Source: an uncultured Paracoccaceae bacterium
GTDB taxonomy: Bacteria > Pseudomonadota > Alphaproteobacteria > Rhodobacterales > Rhodobacteraceae
DNA length: 64,000 nucleotides
Reading direction: 5' to 3'
Assembly: GCA_947500005.1 (NCBI GenBank)
Contig: CANMQJ010000014.1
Span: forward strand, 62,001-126,000
Below the pieces are notes generated by a model, which worked only from the letters and a program-made list of their open reading frames with translations, was not told where the DNA came from and searched no databases. A program made the position numbers and the translations under genes. Of the stretch, positions 19,582 through 29,001 are shown piece by piece; position 1 is the stretch's first letter, and the number at the start of each line of letters is the position of its first letter.

Positions 19582-20525
19582 CCCAGAAGACAGATGATCT
19601 GCGTCGCGATATGCGCCCCCGCGATGGCCGTGGCCCCCGACATGTCATAGGGCGGCGAGACCTCGACCACGTCCCCGCCCTTGATGTCGATCCCGGCGAT
19701 GTCGCGCAGGATGATCGCCGCCTGGATCGAGCTCAGCCCGCCCCAGACCGGCGTTCCCGTGCCCGGCGCGAATGCCGGGTCCAGACCGTCGATATCGAAG
19801 CTCAGATAGACGGGCCGGTCGCCAAGGATCGCCTTGATCTTCTGCGCCACCGCCGCCGGGCCGGACTCGTAGACCTCGCGCGCGTCGATGATGTTCACGC
19901 CCAGCGTCTCGTCATTGGTGGTGCGGATCCCCACCTGGACCGAGGTCGCCGGGTCCACGATCCCGGCCTTCACCGCCTTGTAGAACATCGTGCCGTGATC
20001 GACCCGCTCCATGTTGTCGTCGGGCCAGGTGTCGGTATGGGCATCGAACTGCAACAGCGACATCGGCCCGTATTTCTCGGCATAGGCGCGCAGGATGGGA
20101 AAGCTGATGTAATGATCCCCGCCCAGCGCGACGCTCGCCACGTCCTGCGCCAGGATCGCCCGGATGTGCTCGGTCAGCACGCCCGGAAAGGCCGGCACAT
20201 CGGCATAGTCGAAGGCCAGGTCGCCGTAATCCACGATGGCCAGCTCGCTCAGCGGTCGGAATGGCCAGCCATAGGGCTCGTCGGGCGATTGCAGCGTGCT
20301 CGCCTCGCGGATCGCGCGCGGACCCAGCCGCGTGCCGGGCCGGTTCGTCACCGCCTGGTCGAAGGGGATGCCGGTCACGGCGATATCCACCCCCGTCAGG
20401 TCCTTGGTGTAAAGCCGGCGCAGGAACGACACCGCGCCGCCAAAGGTGTTCTCATAGGACAATCCGCGCAACTCGCGGTCGGTGAACGCCTCGTCCACCT
20501 TGTGTTTCGCATCTTCCAGGGCCAT
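19563..20525 (-). CDS. speB: Agmatinase / ureohydrolase family protein, copy 2
   Basis: 320 residues, the same length as its neighbour but clearly diverged. Metal-site motifs are GGDHYISFPIL, DAHTDTWPDDN and DIDGLDPAFAPGTG. The aspartate and histidine ligands are conserved, so it should be active. The substrate loop after the DAHTD motif (DDNMERVDHGTMF) differs from copy 1 (DEMFGERETHGTVF), which argues for a different substrate or a heteromer. It is 33 bp downstream of the M20 amidohydrolase and overlaps copy 1. Confidence 0.85.
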   Translation of the reverse strand: MALEDAKHKVDEAFTDRELRGLSYENTFGGAVSFLRRLYTKDLTGVDIAVTGIPFDQAVTNRPGTRLGPRAIREASTLQSPDEPYGWPFRPLSELAIVDYGDLAFDYADVPAFPGVLTEHIRAILAQDVASVALGGDHYISFPILRAYAEKYGPMSLLQFDAHTDTWPDDNMERVDHGTMFYKAVKAGIVDPATSVQVGIRTTNDETLGVNIIDAREVYESGPAAVAQKIKAILGDRPVYLSFDIDGLDPAFAPGTGTPVWGGLSSIQAAIILRDIAGIDIKGGDVVEVSPPYDMSGATAIAGAHIATQIICLLGWNKLR

Positions 20526-20558
20526 TCGCGCCTCTTTGCTCAGAACTCGTGCCGTGCC

Positions 20559-21722
20559 TCACGCCACCGGCTGCGCCCGCTCGACCAGCCGGGCAAAGAA
20601 CGACGCCCCAACCGGGGCCACAGCGTCGTTGAAATCGTATTTGGGATGATGCAGGCCCGCGCTCTCGCCCTGGCCGAGGAACAGGTACGACCCCGGCCGC
20701 TTCTGCAGCATGTAGGAGAAATCCTCCGCCCCCATCTCGCGCCCGCCCTCGCCAATCACCCGCTCGGCACCCGAAACCTCCTCGGCCACCGAGACGGCAA
20801 AGCGCGTCTTGTCGGCATCGTTGATCGTCGCCGGGTACCCCACCATGTAATCCAGCCGCGCCTCCACCTCGTAGCTCGCGGCCTGCCCCTCCACGATGGC
20901 CTTCATCCGCCGCATCACCATCTGCTGCACGGCCGGGTCGAAAGTCCGCACCGTCCCGTTGATGAAGGCCGTCTCCGGGATCACGTTGTTCACCGTCCCG
21001 GTATGGATCTGCGTGACCGAAAGCACCAGGTCGTCCAGCGCGTAATGGTTCCGGCTCACGATGGTCTGGATCGCCTGCGCGATGCCGCAGGCCGCCATGA
21101 CCGGGTCGCGCGTCTCATGCGGCATGGCGCCATGCCCGCCCTTGCCGGTGATGTGAACCTCGAACGTGTCCACCGCCGCCATCAGCGGCCCCGGCGTGGT
21201 ATAGAAACTGCCCGTCTCGAACCCCGGCGCGTTGTGCAGTGCATAGACCTCGCCGATATCGAACCGGTCGAGGATGCCCTCGCGCACCATCACGTCGGCG
21301 CCGCCGCCCTCCTCCTCGCCGGGCTGAAAGATCAGCGCCACGCGCCCCGCGAAATTCCGCGTCTCGGCCAGGTAGCGCGCCGCCCCCAGCAGCATCGTGG
21401 TATGCCCGTCATGGCCGCAGGCATGCATCTTTCCGGGCCGTTCCGAGGCATAGGGCAAGCCCGTCTCCTCGCTCATCGGCAGCGCGTCCATGTCGGCGCG
21501 CAACCCGATGGTCGGCCCGCTGCCAGCCCCCTCGATGATCGCCACGATCCCGCTTTCCGCGATCCCCTCGTGGATCTCGTCCACCCCGAACTCCCGCAGC
21601 CGCTCGGCCACGAACCCGGCCGTCTCGTGACAGGCCAGCTCCAGTTCGGGAATGCGGTGCAGATGCTGACGCCACTCCGCCATGTCGGGGGCGAAATCGG
21701 CGATGCGGTTGATCACGGGCAT
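20559..21722 (-). CDS. M20 family amidohydrolase (aminoacylase / hippurate-hydrolase type)
   Basis: 387 residues from ATG 21722, chosen because MPVINRIADFAPDMAEWRQH is the normal family start and GGAG lies 11 bases upstream; the frame extends to 21767. Motifs include RADMDALPMSEETGLPY, ACGHDGHTTMLLGAARYL and FQPGEEEGGGADVM, and a dimerisation domain sits in the middle. M20 amidohydrolases of this group remove acyl groups from amino acids or related compounds. Its operon position ahead of two ureohydrolases suggests that an N-acylated guanidino or amino acid is fed into urea release; this is inference. Confidence 0.86.
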   Translation of the reverse strand: MPVINRIADFAPDMAEWRQHLHRIPELELACHETAGFVAERLREFGVDEIHEGIAESGIVAIIEGAGSGPTIGLRADMDALPMSEETGLPYASERPGKMHACGHDGHTTMLLGAARYLAETRNFAGRVALIFQPGEEEGGGADVMVREGILDRFDIGEVYALHNAPGFETGSFYTTPGPLMAAVDTFEVHITGKGGHGAMPHETRDPVMAACGIAQAIQTIVSRNHYALDDLVLSVTQIHTGTVNNVIPETAFINGTVRTFDPAVQQMVMRRMKAIVEGQAASYEVEARLDYMVGYPATINDADKTRFAVSVAEEVSGAERVIGEGGREMGAEDFSYMLQKRPGSYLFLGQGESAGLHHPKYDFNDAVAPVGASFFARLVERAQPVA

Positions 21723-21786
21723 GGGGTGGACTCCTTGGGCCTGCTCGGGGATTGATGCATCTGACACCGAAGACAGGGGCAGTACA

Positions 21787-22644
21787 ATGGCCGATAAAAC
21801 TGGGGCCGATCAAACCGGGGCCGATCATCCCATCATCCACGATGCCGACGCGGGCATCGAGCGCCTGCTGGAAATCATGCGCCGCCTGCGCGACCCCGAG
21901 ACCGGATGCCCCTGGGATATCGAGCAGGATTTCGCCACCATCGCCCCCTACACGATCGAGGAAGCCTACGAGGTCGCCGACGCGATCGAGCGCGAAGCCT
22001 GGGACGAGCTCAAGGGCGAGCTGGGCGACCTGCTCTTCCAGTCCGTGTTCCACGCGCAGATGGCCGAGGAAAAGGGCCATTTCACCTTCCAGGACGTGGT
22101 GCGCACCATGTCCGACAAGATGGTCGCCCGCCACCCGCATGTCTTCGGCGATGAAACGCGCGATAAATCCGCCGATCAGCAGACCCGCGACTGGGAGGCG
22201 ATCAAGGCCGCCGAGCGCGCCGAGAAGCGCCAGAAAGGCGCGCTCGACGGCGTGGCAATGAACCTGCCCGCGCTCCTGCGCGCGCTGAAACTGCAAAGAC
22301 GCGCCGCCCGCGTCGGCTTCGACTGGCCCGACGCCTCCCACGTGCTGGCCAAGATCACCGAAGAGGCCGCCGAACTGGAAGAGGCACGCGACCGCATGGA
22401 TGCCGACGCGCTCGAGGACGAATTCGGCGACCTGCTCTTCGTCATCGTCAATCTCGGCCGCCACCTCGGGATCGAACCCGAAACCGCCCTGCGCCGCACC
22501 AACGCCAAGTTCACCCGCCGCTTCGAAGCGATCGAGGCCGCGCTCGCCGCGCGCGGCAAACGCCCCGAGCAGAGCACGCTGGAGGAAATGGACGCGCTCT
22601 GGGACGCGGCCAAGCGTGCGGAAAAGGCCCGCGCGGCGCGTTAG
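21787..22644 (+). CDS. mazG: Nucleoside triphosphate pyrophosphohydrolase MazG
   Basis: 285 residues from ATG 21787. Two tandem MazG domains are visible. The first has EEAYEVADAI and ELGDLLFQSVFHAQMA, the second has EEAAELEEARDRM and EFGDLLFVIVNLGRH. Each supplies an EExxE...ExxD magnesium site. The enzyme hydrolyses non-canonical or excess NTPs to NMP and pyrophosphate. The first residues (MADKTGADQTGADHPIIHDA) contain a short TGAD duplication and precede the conserved start. It is divergent from the M20 gene with a 64 bp gap. Confidence 0.92.
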   Translation: MADKTGADQTGADHPIIHDADAGIERLLEIMRRLRDPETGCPWDIEQDFATIAPYTIEEAYEVADAIEREAWDELKGELGDLLFQSVFHAQMAEEKGHFTFQDVVRTMSDKMVARHPHVFGDETRDKSADQQTRDWEAIKAAERAEKRQKGALDGVAMNLPALLRALKLQRRAARVGFDWPDASHVLAKITEEAAELEEARDRMDADALEDEFGDLLFVIVNLGRHLGIEPETALRRTNAKFTRRFEAIEAALAARGKRPEQSTLEEMDALWDAAKRAEKARAAR

Positions 22645-22647
22645 AGC

Positions 22648-22704
22648 CTCCGCCTCGTTCTCTGCGTTTCTTCGACCGGAAACATCCCGAAGCGCGAGGC
22701 GGAG
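22648..22704 (+). other. Long hairpin after mazG
   Basis: A perfect 10-base inverted repeat (CTCCGCCTCG at 22648-22657 and its complement at 22695-22704) starts 4 bases after the mazG stop. The 37-base loop contains a smaller GTTTC/GAAAC stem. There is no T-tract, so it is not a standard intrinsic terminator. It may protect the mRNA 3' end or be part of a small RNA. Confidence 0.5.
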
Positions 22705-22859
22705 CGGCGCACCGGCAAAACGCGTGACCGGGCAGGGAGCGGTTCAGCCCATTCGTCGGATGATGTCATCCTGCCGCGTGATGCGGCCTACCGCCCCGGA
22801 TGGGCTCCCGCCCCCTGCGGGGCCGCCCTGCCGGGCGCCATCCTCGGCGTTGGGCCGGG

Positions 22860-22880
22860 CCGCGCGCCGCGGGCGCGCGG
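22860..22880 (-). terminator. GC-rich hairpin downstream of selO
   Basis: Nine-base arms CCGCGCGCC and GGCGCGCGG enclose the three-base loop GCG, ending 10 bases past the selO stop on the minus strand. No T-run follows, so termination is only suggested by position between convergent genes. Confidence 0.4.
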
Positions 22881-22889
22881 CGGATGCGG

Positions 22890-24308
22890 TCAGGTCCCGC
22901 AGAAGGTCGCCTGCACCACCTCCTGCTCGGTGGGCGGACGGCGCAGGTCATGGGCCTCGGGCTGATCGTCGAAAGGACGCGCCAGCACCGCGTTCAGCCG
23001 GTGGAACGGCGCGTAATCCCCCGCCACCGCCGCCGCGATCATCTGTTCCACCCGGTGGTTGCGCGGGATGAAGGCCGGGTTGGTCGCGGCGATCAAGGCC
23101 GTCGGGTCAGGCTCATCCTCGACGCGGTCGCGCCAGTCGGCCTCCCAGGTGTCATAGGCGGAGGCATCGATGAAATGATCCCGCGCCCCCGCGCTGCCCA
23201 GCGCGCGGAAAGTGTTGGTGAAATCCGCCTGCCCCTCGGCCATGCGCTGGAGCAGACGGGCGATCAGCGCCCCGTCGCCCTCGCGCGCCGTGGTGAGCCC
23301 CAGCTTGGCGCGAAAGCGCGCCAGCCATTCGGCCTCCAGCATGGCGGGCGTGGCATGGACGATGGCGGTGGCCTCCTCGACGGCGGCCTCCTTGTCCTCG
23401 TATTGCTGAATCAGCGCCGTGGCCAGCTGCGCCAGGTTCCACACCGCGATATCGGGCTGCGCGGAATAGGCATAGCGCCCGAACTGGTCGATGGAGCTGT
23501 AGACCGTACTGGGATGATAGGCGTCCATGAAGGCGCAAGGACCATAGTCGATGGTCTCGCCGGAAATGGCGCAGTTATCCGTGTTCATGACCCCGTGGAT
23601 GAAGCCCACCGCCATCCAGCTCGCGATCAGCCGAACCTGCGCATCGCGCACCGCCGTCAAAAGGCCCATCGGCCCCTCGACCCCCGGATAATGACGTTCG
23701 ATGGCATAGTCCGTCAGCCGCTTCAGGCTGCCCAGATCGCCGCGCGCGGCGAACACCTGGAACGTGCCCACGCGCAGGTGACTCGCCGCGACCCGAGTCA
23801 GCACCGCGCCCGGCAGCGCCCGCTCGCGCAATACCGTCTCGCCGGTCTCGACCGCCGCCAGCGCGCGCGTCGTGGGAATACCCAGCGCGTGCATCGCCTC
23901 GCTCACCACGTATTCACGCAGCACCGGGCCCAGCCAGGCCCGCCCGTCGCCCGCGCGACTGTAAGGCGTGCGCCCGGACCCCTTCAGCTGGATGTCGCGG
24001 CGCTGTCCGTCCGTGCCCACGACCTCGCCCAGAAGGATCGCACGCCCGTCGCCCAGCTGCGGGTTGTAATGGCCGAACTGGTGGCCGGCATACAGCTGCG
24101 CCAGCGGGTCGGCCCCCTCCGGCACCGCATTCCCGGCGAAGACGCGCGCGATTTCCTCGGCCTCGCCGGGGGAAATGCCCATCACCCGCGCCAGGTCATC
24201 GTTGAAGGCAACCAGGCGCGGCGCGCGCACCGGCTCGGGCGCCTGGCGCGAAAAGAACGCGGCCGGAAGCCGGGCGAAACTGTTGTCGAAGGGGATCTGC
24301 AAGCTCAT
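22890..24308 (-). CDS. selO: Protein adenylyltransferase SelO (YdiU/UPF0061)
   Basis: 472 residues from ATG 24308 ([20 protein letters not shown]); the frame runs to 24374 but the extra residues are not family-like. The pseudokinase blocks are present: [58 protein letters not shown] and [11 protein letters not shown]. SelO transfers AMP to protein side chains rather than phosphate, and is linked to redox control. The C-terminus ends FCGT; the cysteine sits where eukaryotic homologues carry selenocysteine. A divergent cupin gene starts 64 bp upstream. Confidence 0.93.
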   Translation of the reverse strand: MSLQIPFDNSFARLPAAFFSRQAPEPVRAPRLVAFNDDLARVMGISPGEAEEIARVFAGNAVPEGADPLAQLYAGHQFGHYNPQLGDGRAILLGEVVGTDGQRRDIQLKGSGRTPYSRAGDGRAWLGPVLREYVVSEAMHALGIPTTRALAAVETGETVLRERALPGAVLTRVAASHLRVGTFQVFAARGDLGSLKRLTDYAIERHYPGVEGPMGLLTAVRDAQVRLIASWMAVGFIHGVMNTDNCAISGETIDYGPCAFMDAYHPSTVYSSIDQFGRYAYSAQPDIAVWNLAQLATALIQQYEDKEAAVEEATAIVHATPAMLEAEWLARFRAKLGLTTAREGDGALIARLLQRMAEGQADFTNTFRALGSAGARDHFIDASAYDTWEADWRDRVEDEPDPTALIAATNPAFIPRNHRVEQMIAAAVAGDYAPFHRLNAVLARPFDDQPEAHDLRRPPTEQEVVQATFCGT

Positions 24309-24372
24309 GGGGCAAAGATATGCGCCTTTCGCGGAATTGCCAGACCGGGCCCGCCCATGCTCTAACACGCCC

Positions 24373-24792
24373 ATGACAGCCGATCAGATCATTTCCCGCC
24401 TGAACCTCGCCCGCCACCCCGAAGGCGGCTGGTACCGCGAGACATGGCGCGCCGAAAATCCCGGCCGCCCGACCGCCACCTGCATTTATTTCCTGCTGGC
24501 CGAGGGGGAACGCAGCCACTGGCACCGGGTCGATGCGACCGAGATCTGGCTCTACCACGCGGGCGCGCCGCTGATCCTCTCCCTTTCCGCCGACGAGAAC
24601 GGCCCCGCGACCGATCACCTGCTGACGCCCGATCTCGACCGGGGCGCGCCACAGCTGATCGTGCCGGAAAGCCACTTGCAGGCGGCGCGCTCCACCGGCG
24701 GCTGGACGCTGGTCAGCTGCACAGTCTCGCCCGGCTTCGATTTCGCGGGGTTCGAGCTCGCCCCGCCGGGCTTCGACATCCCCCGCGCTTGA
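24373..24792 (+). CDS. Cupin domain-containing protein (DUF985)
   Basis: 139 residues from ATG 24373. The DUF985 opening ([13 protein letters not shown]) is followed by a cupin core with [20 protein letters not shown] and the second motif [19 protein letters not shown]. The histidines and glutamate of [12 protein letters not shown] would bind a metal. No reaction is established for the family. It is divergent from selO and followed 31 bp later by a desaturase, possibly in one transcript. Confidence 0.88.
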   Translation: MTADQIISRLNLARHPEGGWYRETWRAENPGRPTATCIYFLLAEGERSHWHRVDATEIWLYHAGAPLILSLSADENGPATDHLLTPDLDRGAPQLIVPESHLQAARSTGGWTLVSCTVSPGFDFAGFELAPPGFDIPRA

Positions 24793-24823
24793 TCGCACGG
24801 CGATTCGGCGCAACTCTCGGGGA

Positions 24824-25714
24824 ATGGATCACCGCGCCCTCCTCCAGTCGATGCCAGCCGAGACGCGCGCGCATCTCACCGCGCGGTCGGATGCCAGGGG
24901 GCTTGTCCATCTTGCCGGCCATCTCGGCCTCCTCGCACTCACGAGCGCGGGCATCGCGGCGCAGGTCTCGCTCTGGCCGCTGCTGATCCTGCCGCAGGGG
25001 GTGCTGCTGGTCTTTCTGTTCACCCTGAGCCACGAATGCACGCATCAGACCCCGTTCCGGACGCCCTGGCTGAACGAGGCGGTCGGCCACGCCATCGCGC
25101 CGGTGCTGGCCCTGCCCTTCACCTGGTTCCGCTATTTCCACCTCGCCCATCACAAATGGACGAACGACCCCGAGAAAGATCCCGAGCTTGACGGCAAGCC
25201 GCGCCCCGACAGCCGCGCGGCGCTGGCGCTCTACCTCACGGGCTGGGTCTACTGGTCGGGCATGGCACGGGTGATCGCCACCAACGCCTTCGGGCGCATC
25301 ACCGCGCCCTACCTGCCCGCGCGCAAGCACCGCGCCATGCGCATCGAGGCGCGGGCGCTCATCGCGCTTTACGCGCTCCTCGCGGCAAGCCTCCTCGTCT
25401 CGCCGCTGGCGCTCTGGCTCTGGCTGGTCCCGGTGCTGATCGCGCAGCCGCTGCTGCGGCTCTACCTGCTGGCCGAACACGGGCTCTGCCCGCCGGTCGC
25501 GAACATGCTGGAGAACTCGCGCACCACCTTCACCAGCCGCGCCATCCGCTTCCTCGCCTGGAACATGCCTTTTCATGCCGAGCATCACGCCTTCCCGGCC
25601 GTGCCCTTCCACCGCCTGCCGGCCTTTCACGCCACCACGCAGGCGCATCTGCGCTCCACCTCGCAAGGTTATTCCGGTTTCACCCGCGCTTATCTGGAGT
25701 CGCTGCCCGACTGA
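24824..25714 (+). CDS. Membrane fatty acid desaturase family protein
   Basis: 296 residues with four to five hydrophobic helices and the three histidine boxes of di-iron membrane desaturases/hydroxylases: SHECTHQ, YFHLAHHKW and FHAEHHAF. The family inserts double bonds or hydroxyls in fatty acyl or carotenoid-like substrates. The exact substrate is unclear; residues between boxes resemble acyl-lipid desaturases more than carotenoid ketolases, but this is a weak call. The 3' end overlaps the convergent DUF421 gene by 25 bp. Confidence 0.85.
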   Translation: MDHRALLQSMPAETRAHLTARSDARGLVHLAGHLGLLALTSAGIAAQVSLWPLLILPQGVLLVFLFTLSHECTHQTPFRTPWLNEAVGHAIAPVLALPFTWFRYFHLAHHKWTNDPEKDPELDGKPRPDSRAALALYLTGWVYWSGMARVIATNAFGRITAPYLPARKHRAMRIEARALIALYALLAASLLVSPLALWLWLVPVLIAQPLLRLYLLAEHGLCPPVANMLENSRTTFTSRAIRFLAWNMPFHAEHHAFPAVPFHRLPAFHATTQAHLRSTSQGYSGFTRAYLESLPD

Positions 25715-26313
25715 CCGCCATGCGGCGCCTCGTCCTCGGGCTCCGGCCCGCCGCGATCGTCGCGGTCGCCGCCCCCCACGCCCTCGGGCACCGTCACCCC
25801 GTCAAGCAGTTCGGCCTGCTCCACGGTCAGCCCGTCGCGCTGGATCACCGACAGCACGCCGCTCGTCTCGATCACGATCCAGTCGGCATCCTCGCGCCGG
25901 ACGATCCCGGCCTCGCGCAGCGCCGATTTCAACTCGTCCGCGCTGACCCGCTCCGCCTCCATCGCGTTTTTCAGCATCGCCCCGTCATGCATCAGCAGCC
26001 GCGGCCTGGGCTTGACCAGCTGCGCGAAGCGTTTCGATTTGAGCACGCCCCAGGTGGTCAGCCATTGCATCGCCGCCAGCGCCGCGATCGCCGCTGCCGC
26101 ATCTAGCATCGACACCGTGCGGCTCAGGATCCCCGTCGCCATCAAAGAGCCGATGCCCACCGTGATGATCCAGTCGAAATTGTTCATGTTGGCCGTGGTG
26201 CGCTTGCCCGACAGCCGCGTCAGCGCCACGATGAACGCGAAGAAGACAGCCGCCGACAAGACGACCTGAAACAGCCGGTACGGCTCCGAAACCCATGTCT
26301 GCGCTTGCTCCAT
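25690..26313 (-). CDS. DUF421 domain-containing membrane protein (YetF-like)
   Basis: 207 residues. It has three N-terminal transmembrane helices, the conserved VALTRLSGKRTTANMNNFDW segment between the first two, and a cytoplasmic domain with MKNAMEAERVSADELKSALR-like sequence and RREDADWIVIETSGVLSVI. YetF-family proteins are uncharacterised membrane proteins. It overlaps the desaturase 3' end by 25 bp and lies downstream of anmK, separated by a repeat copy and GC hairpins. Confidence 0.88.
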   Translation of the reverse strand: MEQAQTWVSEPYRLFQVVLSAAVFFAFIVALTRLSGKRTTANMNNFDWIITVGIGSLMATGILSRTVSMLDAAAAIAALAAMQWLTTWGVLKSKRFAQLVKPRPRLLMHDGAMLKNAMEAERVSADELKSALREAGIVRREDADWIVIETSGVLSVIQRDGLTVEQAELLDGVTVPEGVGGGDRDDRGGPEPEDEAPHGGQSGSDSR

Positions 26314-26350
26314 GCCGCACCAACGCGCGGCCGCCCGCGCCGTTCCGGCT

Positions 26351-26372
26351 CTTCATCTCTTTCCAAATACTC
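26351..26372 (-). repeat. Dispersed intergenic motif, copy 3
   Basis: Identical 22-base element to the copy at 12470-12491, on the minus strand. It follows the anmK stop after two hairpins (GGCCGCAAGGCC near 26381 and GGGGGCAAAGCCCCC near 26395). The arrangement stop, GC hairpins, motif resembles copy 1 and suggests an element placed after genes. Confidence 0.7.
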
Positions 26373-26409
26373 GGGGGTGAGGCCGCAAGGCCGAGGGGGC
26401 AAAGCCCCC

Positions 26410-27522
26410 TCAGACCATCTCCGGCACGCTCAGCGTCCCGCCGCCCACGCAGGCCCCCACCCCCGTCGTGCCGGGGCATGAGGTCGCCATCCCCCGCGCC
26501 ACCCGCACCGCGAGATAGGCAAAGGCCTGCGCCTCCAGCATGTCGCCATCCAGCCCCACCGCCTCCACCGGCTCGACGGCACAATCCAGCGAGACGCGCA
26601 GCATCTCCATCAGCACCGGGTTGAGCCGCCCGCCCCCCGTCACCAGCAGCCGGGCGGGGGGGCGCGGGCAATGCTCCATCCCCTGCGCGACACCGGCCGC
26701 GCACATCGCCGTCAACGTGGCCGCCGCATCGGCATCGCCCAATTCGCCCACCAGCGCCACCATCTCGGCGAAATCGTTGCGGTCGAGCGACTTGGGCGGC
26801 ATCCGCGCGAAATAGGGCTCGGCCAAGAACAGCTCCAGCGCGCCGGTCTCGACATTGCCCCGCCGCGCCAGCGCGCCGCCCACGTCCATCTCCAGCCCCA
26901 GCCGCGCCTGCACCAGGTCGTTGACCGGCGCATTGGCAGGCCCGGTGTCGAAGGCCAAGAGCGCCCCCTCCGCCTCGGGCCGGTCGAAGCCCGGGTCCAC
27001 ATAGGTCAGGTTCCCCACGCCCCCGAGATTGAGAAAACACAAGGGCTCCGTCGCGCCAATCCATTTCGCACAGGCAAAATGGAAAAACGGCGCCAAGGGC
27101 GCGCCCTCGCCGCCCATCGCCACGTCGTCGCTGCGGAAATCCCACACCACCGGGCGCCCCAGCGCCTCGGCCAGCGCGCCGCCATCGCCCACCTGAAGCG
27201 TGCCGCGCCCCCGCGGCTCATGCGCCAGCGTCTGGCCGTGAAACCCCACCAGCTCCACCGGCACCGCCGCGCGCAGCGCCTCGACATGCGCCCGCGTCAC
27301 CAGGTCGCCCGCGGCCTCCACCTCCGGCCCCGCCCAGCGCCCCAATGCGGCCCGCAGCACCGCGCGCTCGCCCCCGGCATAGGGCCGATAGCCGCTCTCG
27401 CCAAATCGGAAGACCTGATGCCCGTCGGTCTCCACGACCGCCCAGTCGATCCCGTCCAGCGAGGTGCCCGACATCGCCCCCAGCGCCACCACCGGCCCCG
27501 CCTTCGTCACGGCCCTGTTCAT
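26410..27522 (-). CDS. anmK: Anhydro-N-acetylmuramic acid kinase
   Basis: 370 residues starting with the phosphate-1 loop [17 protein letters not shown] and including [27 protein letters not shown] and [13 protein letters not shown]. AnmK opens the 1,6-anhydro ring and phosphorylates recycled anhydro-MurNAc, giving MurNAc-6-phosphate. It works downstream of NagZ, also in this window at 41203-42210, in cell-wall recycling. It is divergent from tyrS with a 63 bp gap, an arrangement common in Rhodobacteraceae. Confidence 0.94.
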   Translation of the reverse strand: MNRAVTKAGPVVALGAMSGTSLDGIDWAVVETDGHQVFRFGESGYRPYAGGERAVLRAALGRWAGPEVEAAGDLVTRAHVEALRAAVPVELVGFHGQTLAHEPRGRGTLQVGDGGALAEALGRPVVWDFRSDDVAMGGEGAPLAPFFHFACAKWIGATEPLCFLNLGGVGNLTYVDPGFDRPEAEGALLAFDTGPANAPVNDLVQARLGLEMDVGGALARRGNVETGALELFLAEPYFARMPPKSLDRNDFAEMVALVGELGDADAAATLTAMCAAGVAQGMEHCPRPPARLLVTGGGRLNPVLMEMLRVSLDCAVEPVEAVGLDGDMLEAQAFAYLAVRVARGMATSCPGTTGVGACVGGGTLSVPEMV

Positions 27523-27585
27523 GGCCTTTTCCTTCGTTCAACTGCCCCCTATAAGGTGCCTCGCAATCCAGACCCGAGGCAAGAC

Positions 27586-28830
27586 ATGACCTACCATCCC
27601 AAATCGGATTTCATCGCGGTGATGATGGAGCGCGGCTTTCTCGCCGACTGCACCGATTACCAGGGCCTCGACGAGGCGCTGATGAGCGGGGTGCAGACCG
27701 CCTATATCGGGTATGACGCGACGGCGAAGTCGTTGCATGTGGGCCACCTGATGAACATCATGGTCCTGCGCTGGCTGCAAAAGACCGGGCACAAGCCGAT
27801 CACGCTGATGGGCGGCGGCACCACCAAGGTGGGCGACCCCTCCTTCCGCGCCGATGAACGGCCGCTTCTGGGGCCCGAGCAGATCGACGCCAATATCGAC
27901 GGGATGAAGCAGGTCTTCGCCAAGTACCTCTCCTATGGCGAGGGGGCGACCGACGCGATGATGCTCAACAACGCGGAATGGCTGGACGACCTCAACTATC
28001 TCGAATTCCTGCGCGACATCGGCCGGCATTTCAGCGTCAACCGGATGCTGTCCTTCGAGAGCGTGAAATCCCGCCTCGACCGGGAACAGTCGCTCTCCTT
28101 CCTGGAATTCAACTACATGATCCTCCAGGCCTATGACTTCCTCGAGCTGAACCGCCGCTATGGCTGCATCCTGCAGATGGGCGGTTCGGATCAATGGGGC
28201 AATATCGTCAACGGCATCGACCTGACGCGCCGCGTGCTGGATCACGAGATCTATGGCCTGACCACGCCGCTGCTGACCACCTCGGATGGCCGCAAGATGG
28301 GCAAAAGCCAGGGCGGCGCGATCTGGCTCAACGCCGAAATGCTCAGCCCTTACGAGTTCTGGCAGTTCTGGCGCAACACAACCGACGCCGATGTGGGCCG
28401 CTTCCTCAAGATCTTCACCGAGTTGCCGGTCGAGGAATGCGACCGCCTGGGCGCGCTTGCGGGGTCCGAGATCAACGATGCCAAGATCGTCCTCGCCAAC
28501 GAGGTCACCACGCTCTGCCACGGCGCCGACGCCGCCCGCACTGCCGAGGCGACCGCCCGCGAGGTGTTCGAGCGCGGCGGCGTGGGCGAGGATCTGCCCA
28601 CCCTGACGCTGACGGCTGCAGATCTGCCGATCTCGATCGTGCAGCTCATCGTCCAATCCGGCCTCGCCAAATCCGGCAAGGAGGCCAAGCGCCTCATCGC
28701 CGAGAACGGCGCGCGGATGGACGACGCGCCACTGACCGATGCGGGGCTGATGATCGACGCCGATGCGCTGGCCTCGCCCATCAAGCTCAGCGCCGGGAAA
28801 AAGCGTCACGCGCTGGTGCAACTGGGCTAG
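27586..28830 (+). CDS. tyrS: Tyrosyl-tRNA synthetase
   Basis: 414 residues from ATG 27586; the open frame extends far upstream through the anmK antisense but only this start fits the family. Class I signatures are HVGH (in [15 protein letters not shown]) and KMGKS (in [12 protein letters not shown]), the latter with Gly for Ser. A C-terminal S4 RNA-binding domain covers about residues 345-414 ([20 protein letters not shown]). It charges tRNA-Tyr. A strong intrinsic terminator follows at 28882-28910. Confidence 0.95.
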   Translation: MTYHPKSDFIAVMMERGFLADCTDYQGLDEALMSGVQTAYIGYDATAKSLHVGHLMNIMVLRWLQKTGHKPITLMGGGTTKVGDPSFRADERPLLGPEQIDANIDGMKQVFAKYLSYGEGATDAMMLNNAEWLDDLNYLEFLRDIGRHFSVNRMLSFESVKSRLDREQSLSFLEFNYMILQAYDFLELNRRYGCILQMGGSDQWGNIVNGIDLTRRVLDHEIYGLTTPLLTTSDGRKMGKSQGGAIWLNAEMLSPYEFWQFWRNTTDADVGRFLKIFTELPVEECDRLGALAGSEINDAKIVLANEVTTLCHGADAARTAEATAREVFERGGVGEDLPTLTLTAADLPISIVQLIVQSGLAKSGKEAKRLIAENGARMDDAPLTDAGLMIDADALASPIKLSAGKKRHALVQLG

Positions 28831-28955
28831 AACAGCAACCGCTCCAGCGCGGTCAGCAAGACAAAGACCGGAACGGACAGCACGGCCGCCCCCAGCAGGG
28901 CGGCCGTTTTCGTGAAACGCGGTGCGGGAATCATCTGCTTGTAGACCTTGCTCAT
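28827..28955 (-). CDS. Possible 42-residue single-pass membrane protein
   Basis: A 42-codon frame from ATG 28955 reads [20 protein letters not shown], then one hydrophobic helix ending near [10 protein letters not shown]. Its TAG stop shares CTAG with the tyrS stop, as two other convergent pairs in this window do. The Shine-Dalgarno is weak, and the middle codons overlap the plus-strand tyrS terminator hairpin, which could create the open frame by chance. Conservation in related genomes would decide. Confidence 0.45.
   Translation of the reverse strand: MSKVYKQMIPAPRFTKTAALLGAAVLSVPVFVLLTALERLLF
28882..28910 (+). terminator. Intrinsic terminator of tyrS
   Basis: A ten-base stem, ACGGCCGCCC with GGGCGGCCGT, encloses the six-base loop CCAGCA, and the stem runs directly into TTTT. 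It sits 52 bases after the tyrS stop and is the clearest rho-independent terminator in the first half of the window. Confidence 0.75.
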
Positions 28956-29001
28956 GCGCCCATTAACGCAGGCTTAGGTTATCGCGCGGTAAAGACATGC
29001 C

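Noticed and set aside
27586..28830. Loss of function in tyrS because KMSKS reads KMGKS
   Set aside because: The KMGKS form is a familiar variant in bacterial tyrosyl-tRNA synthetases, and the rest of the protein is intact.
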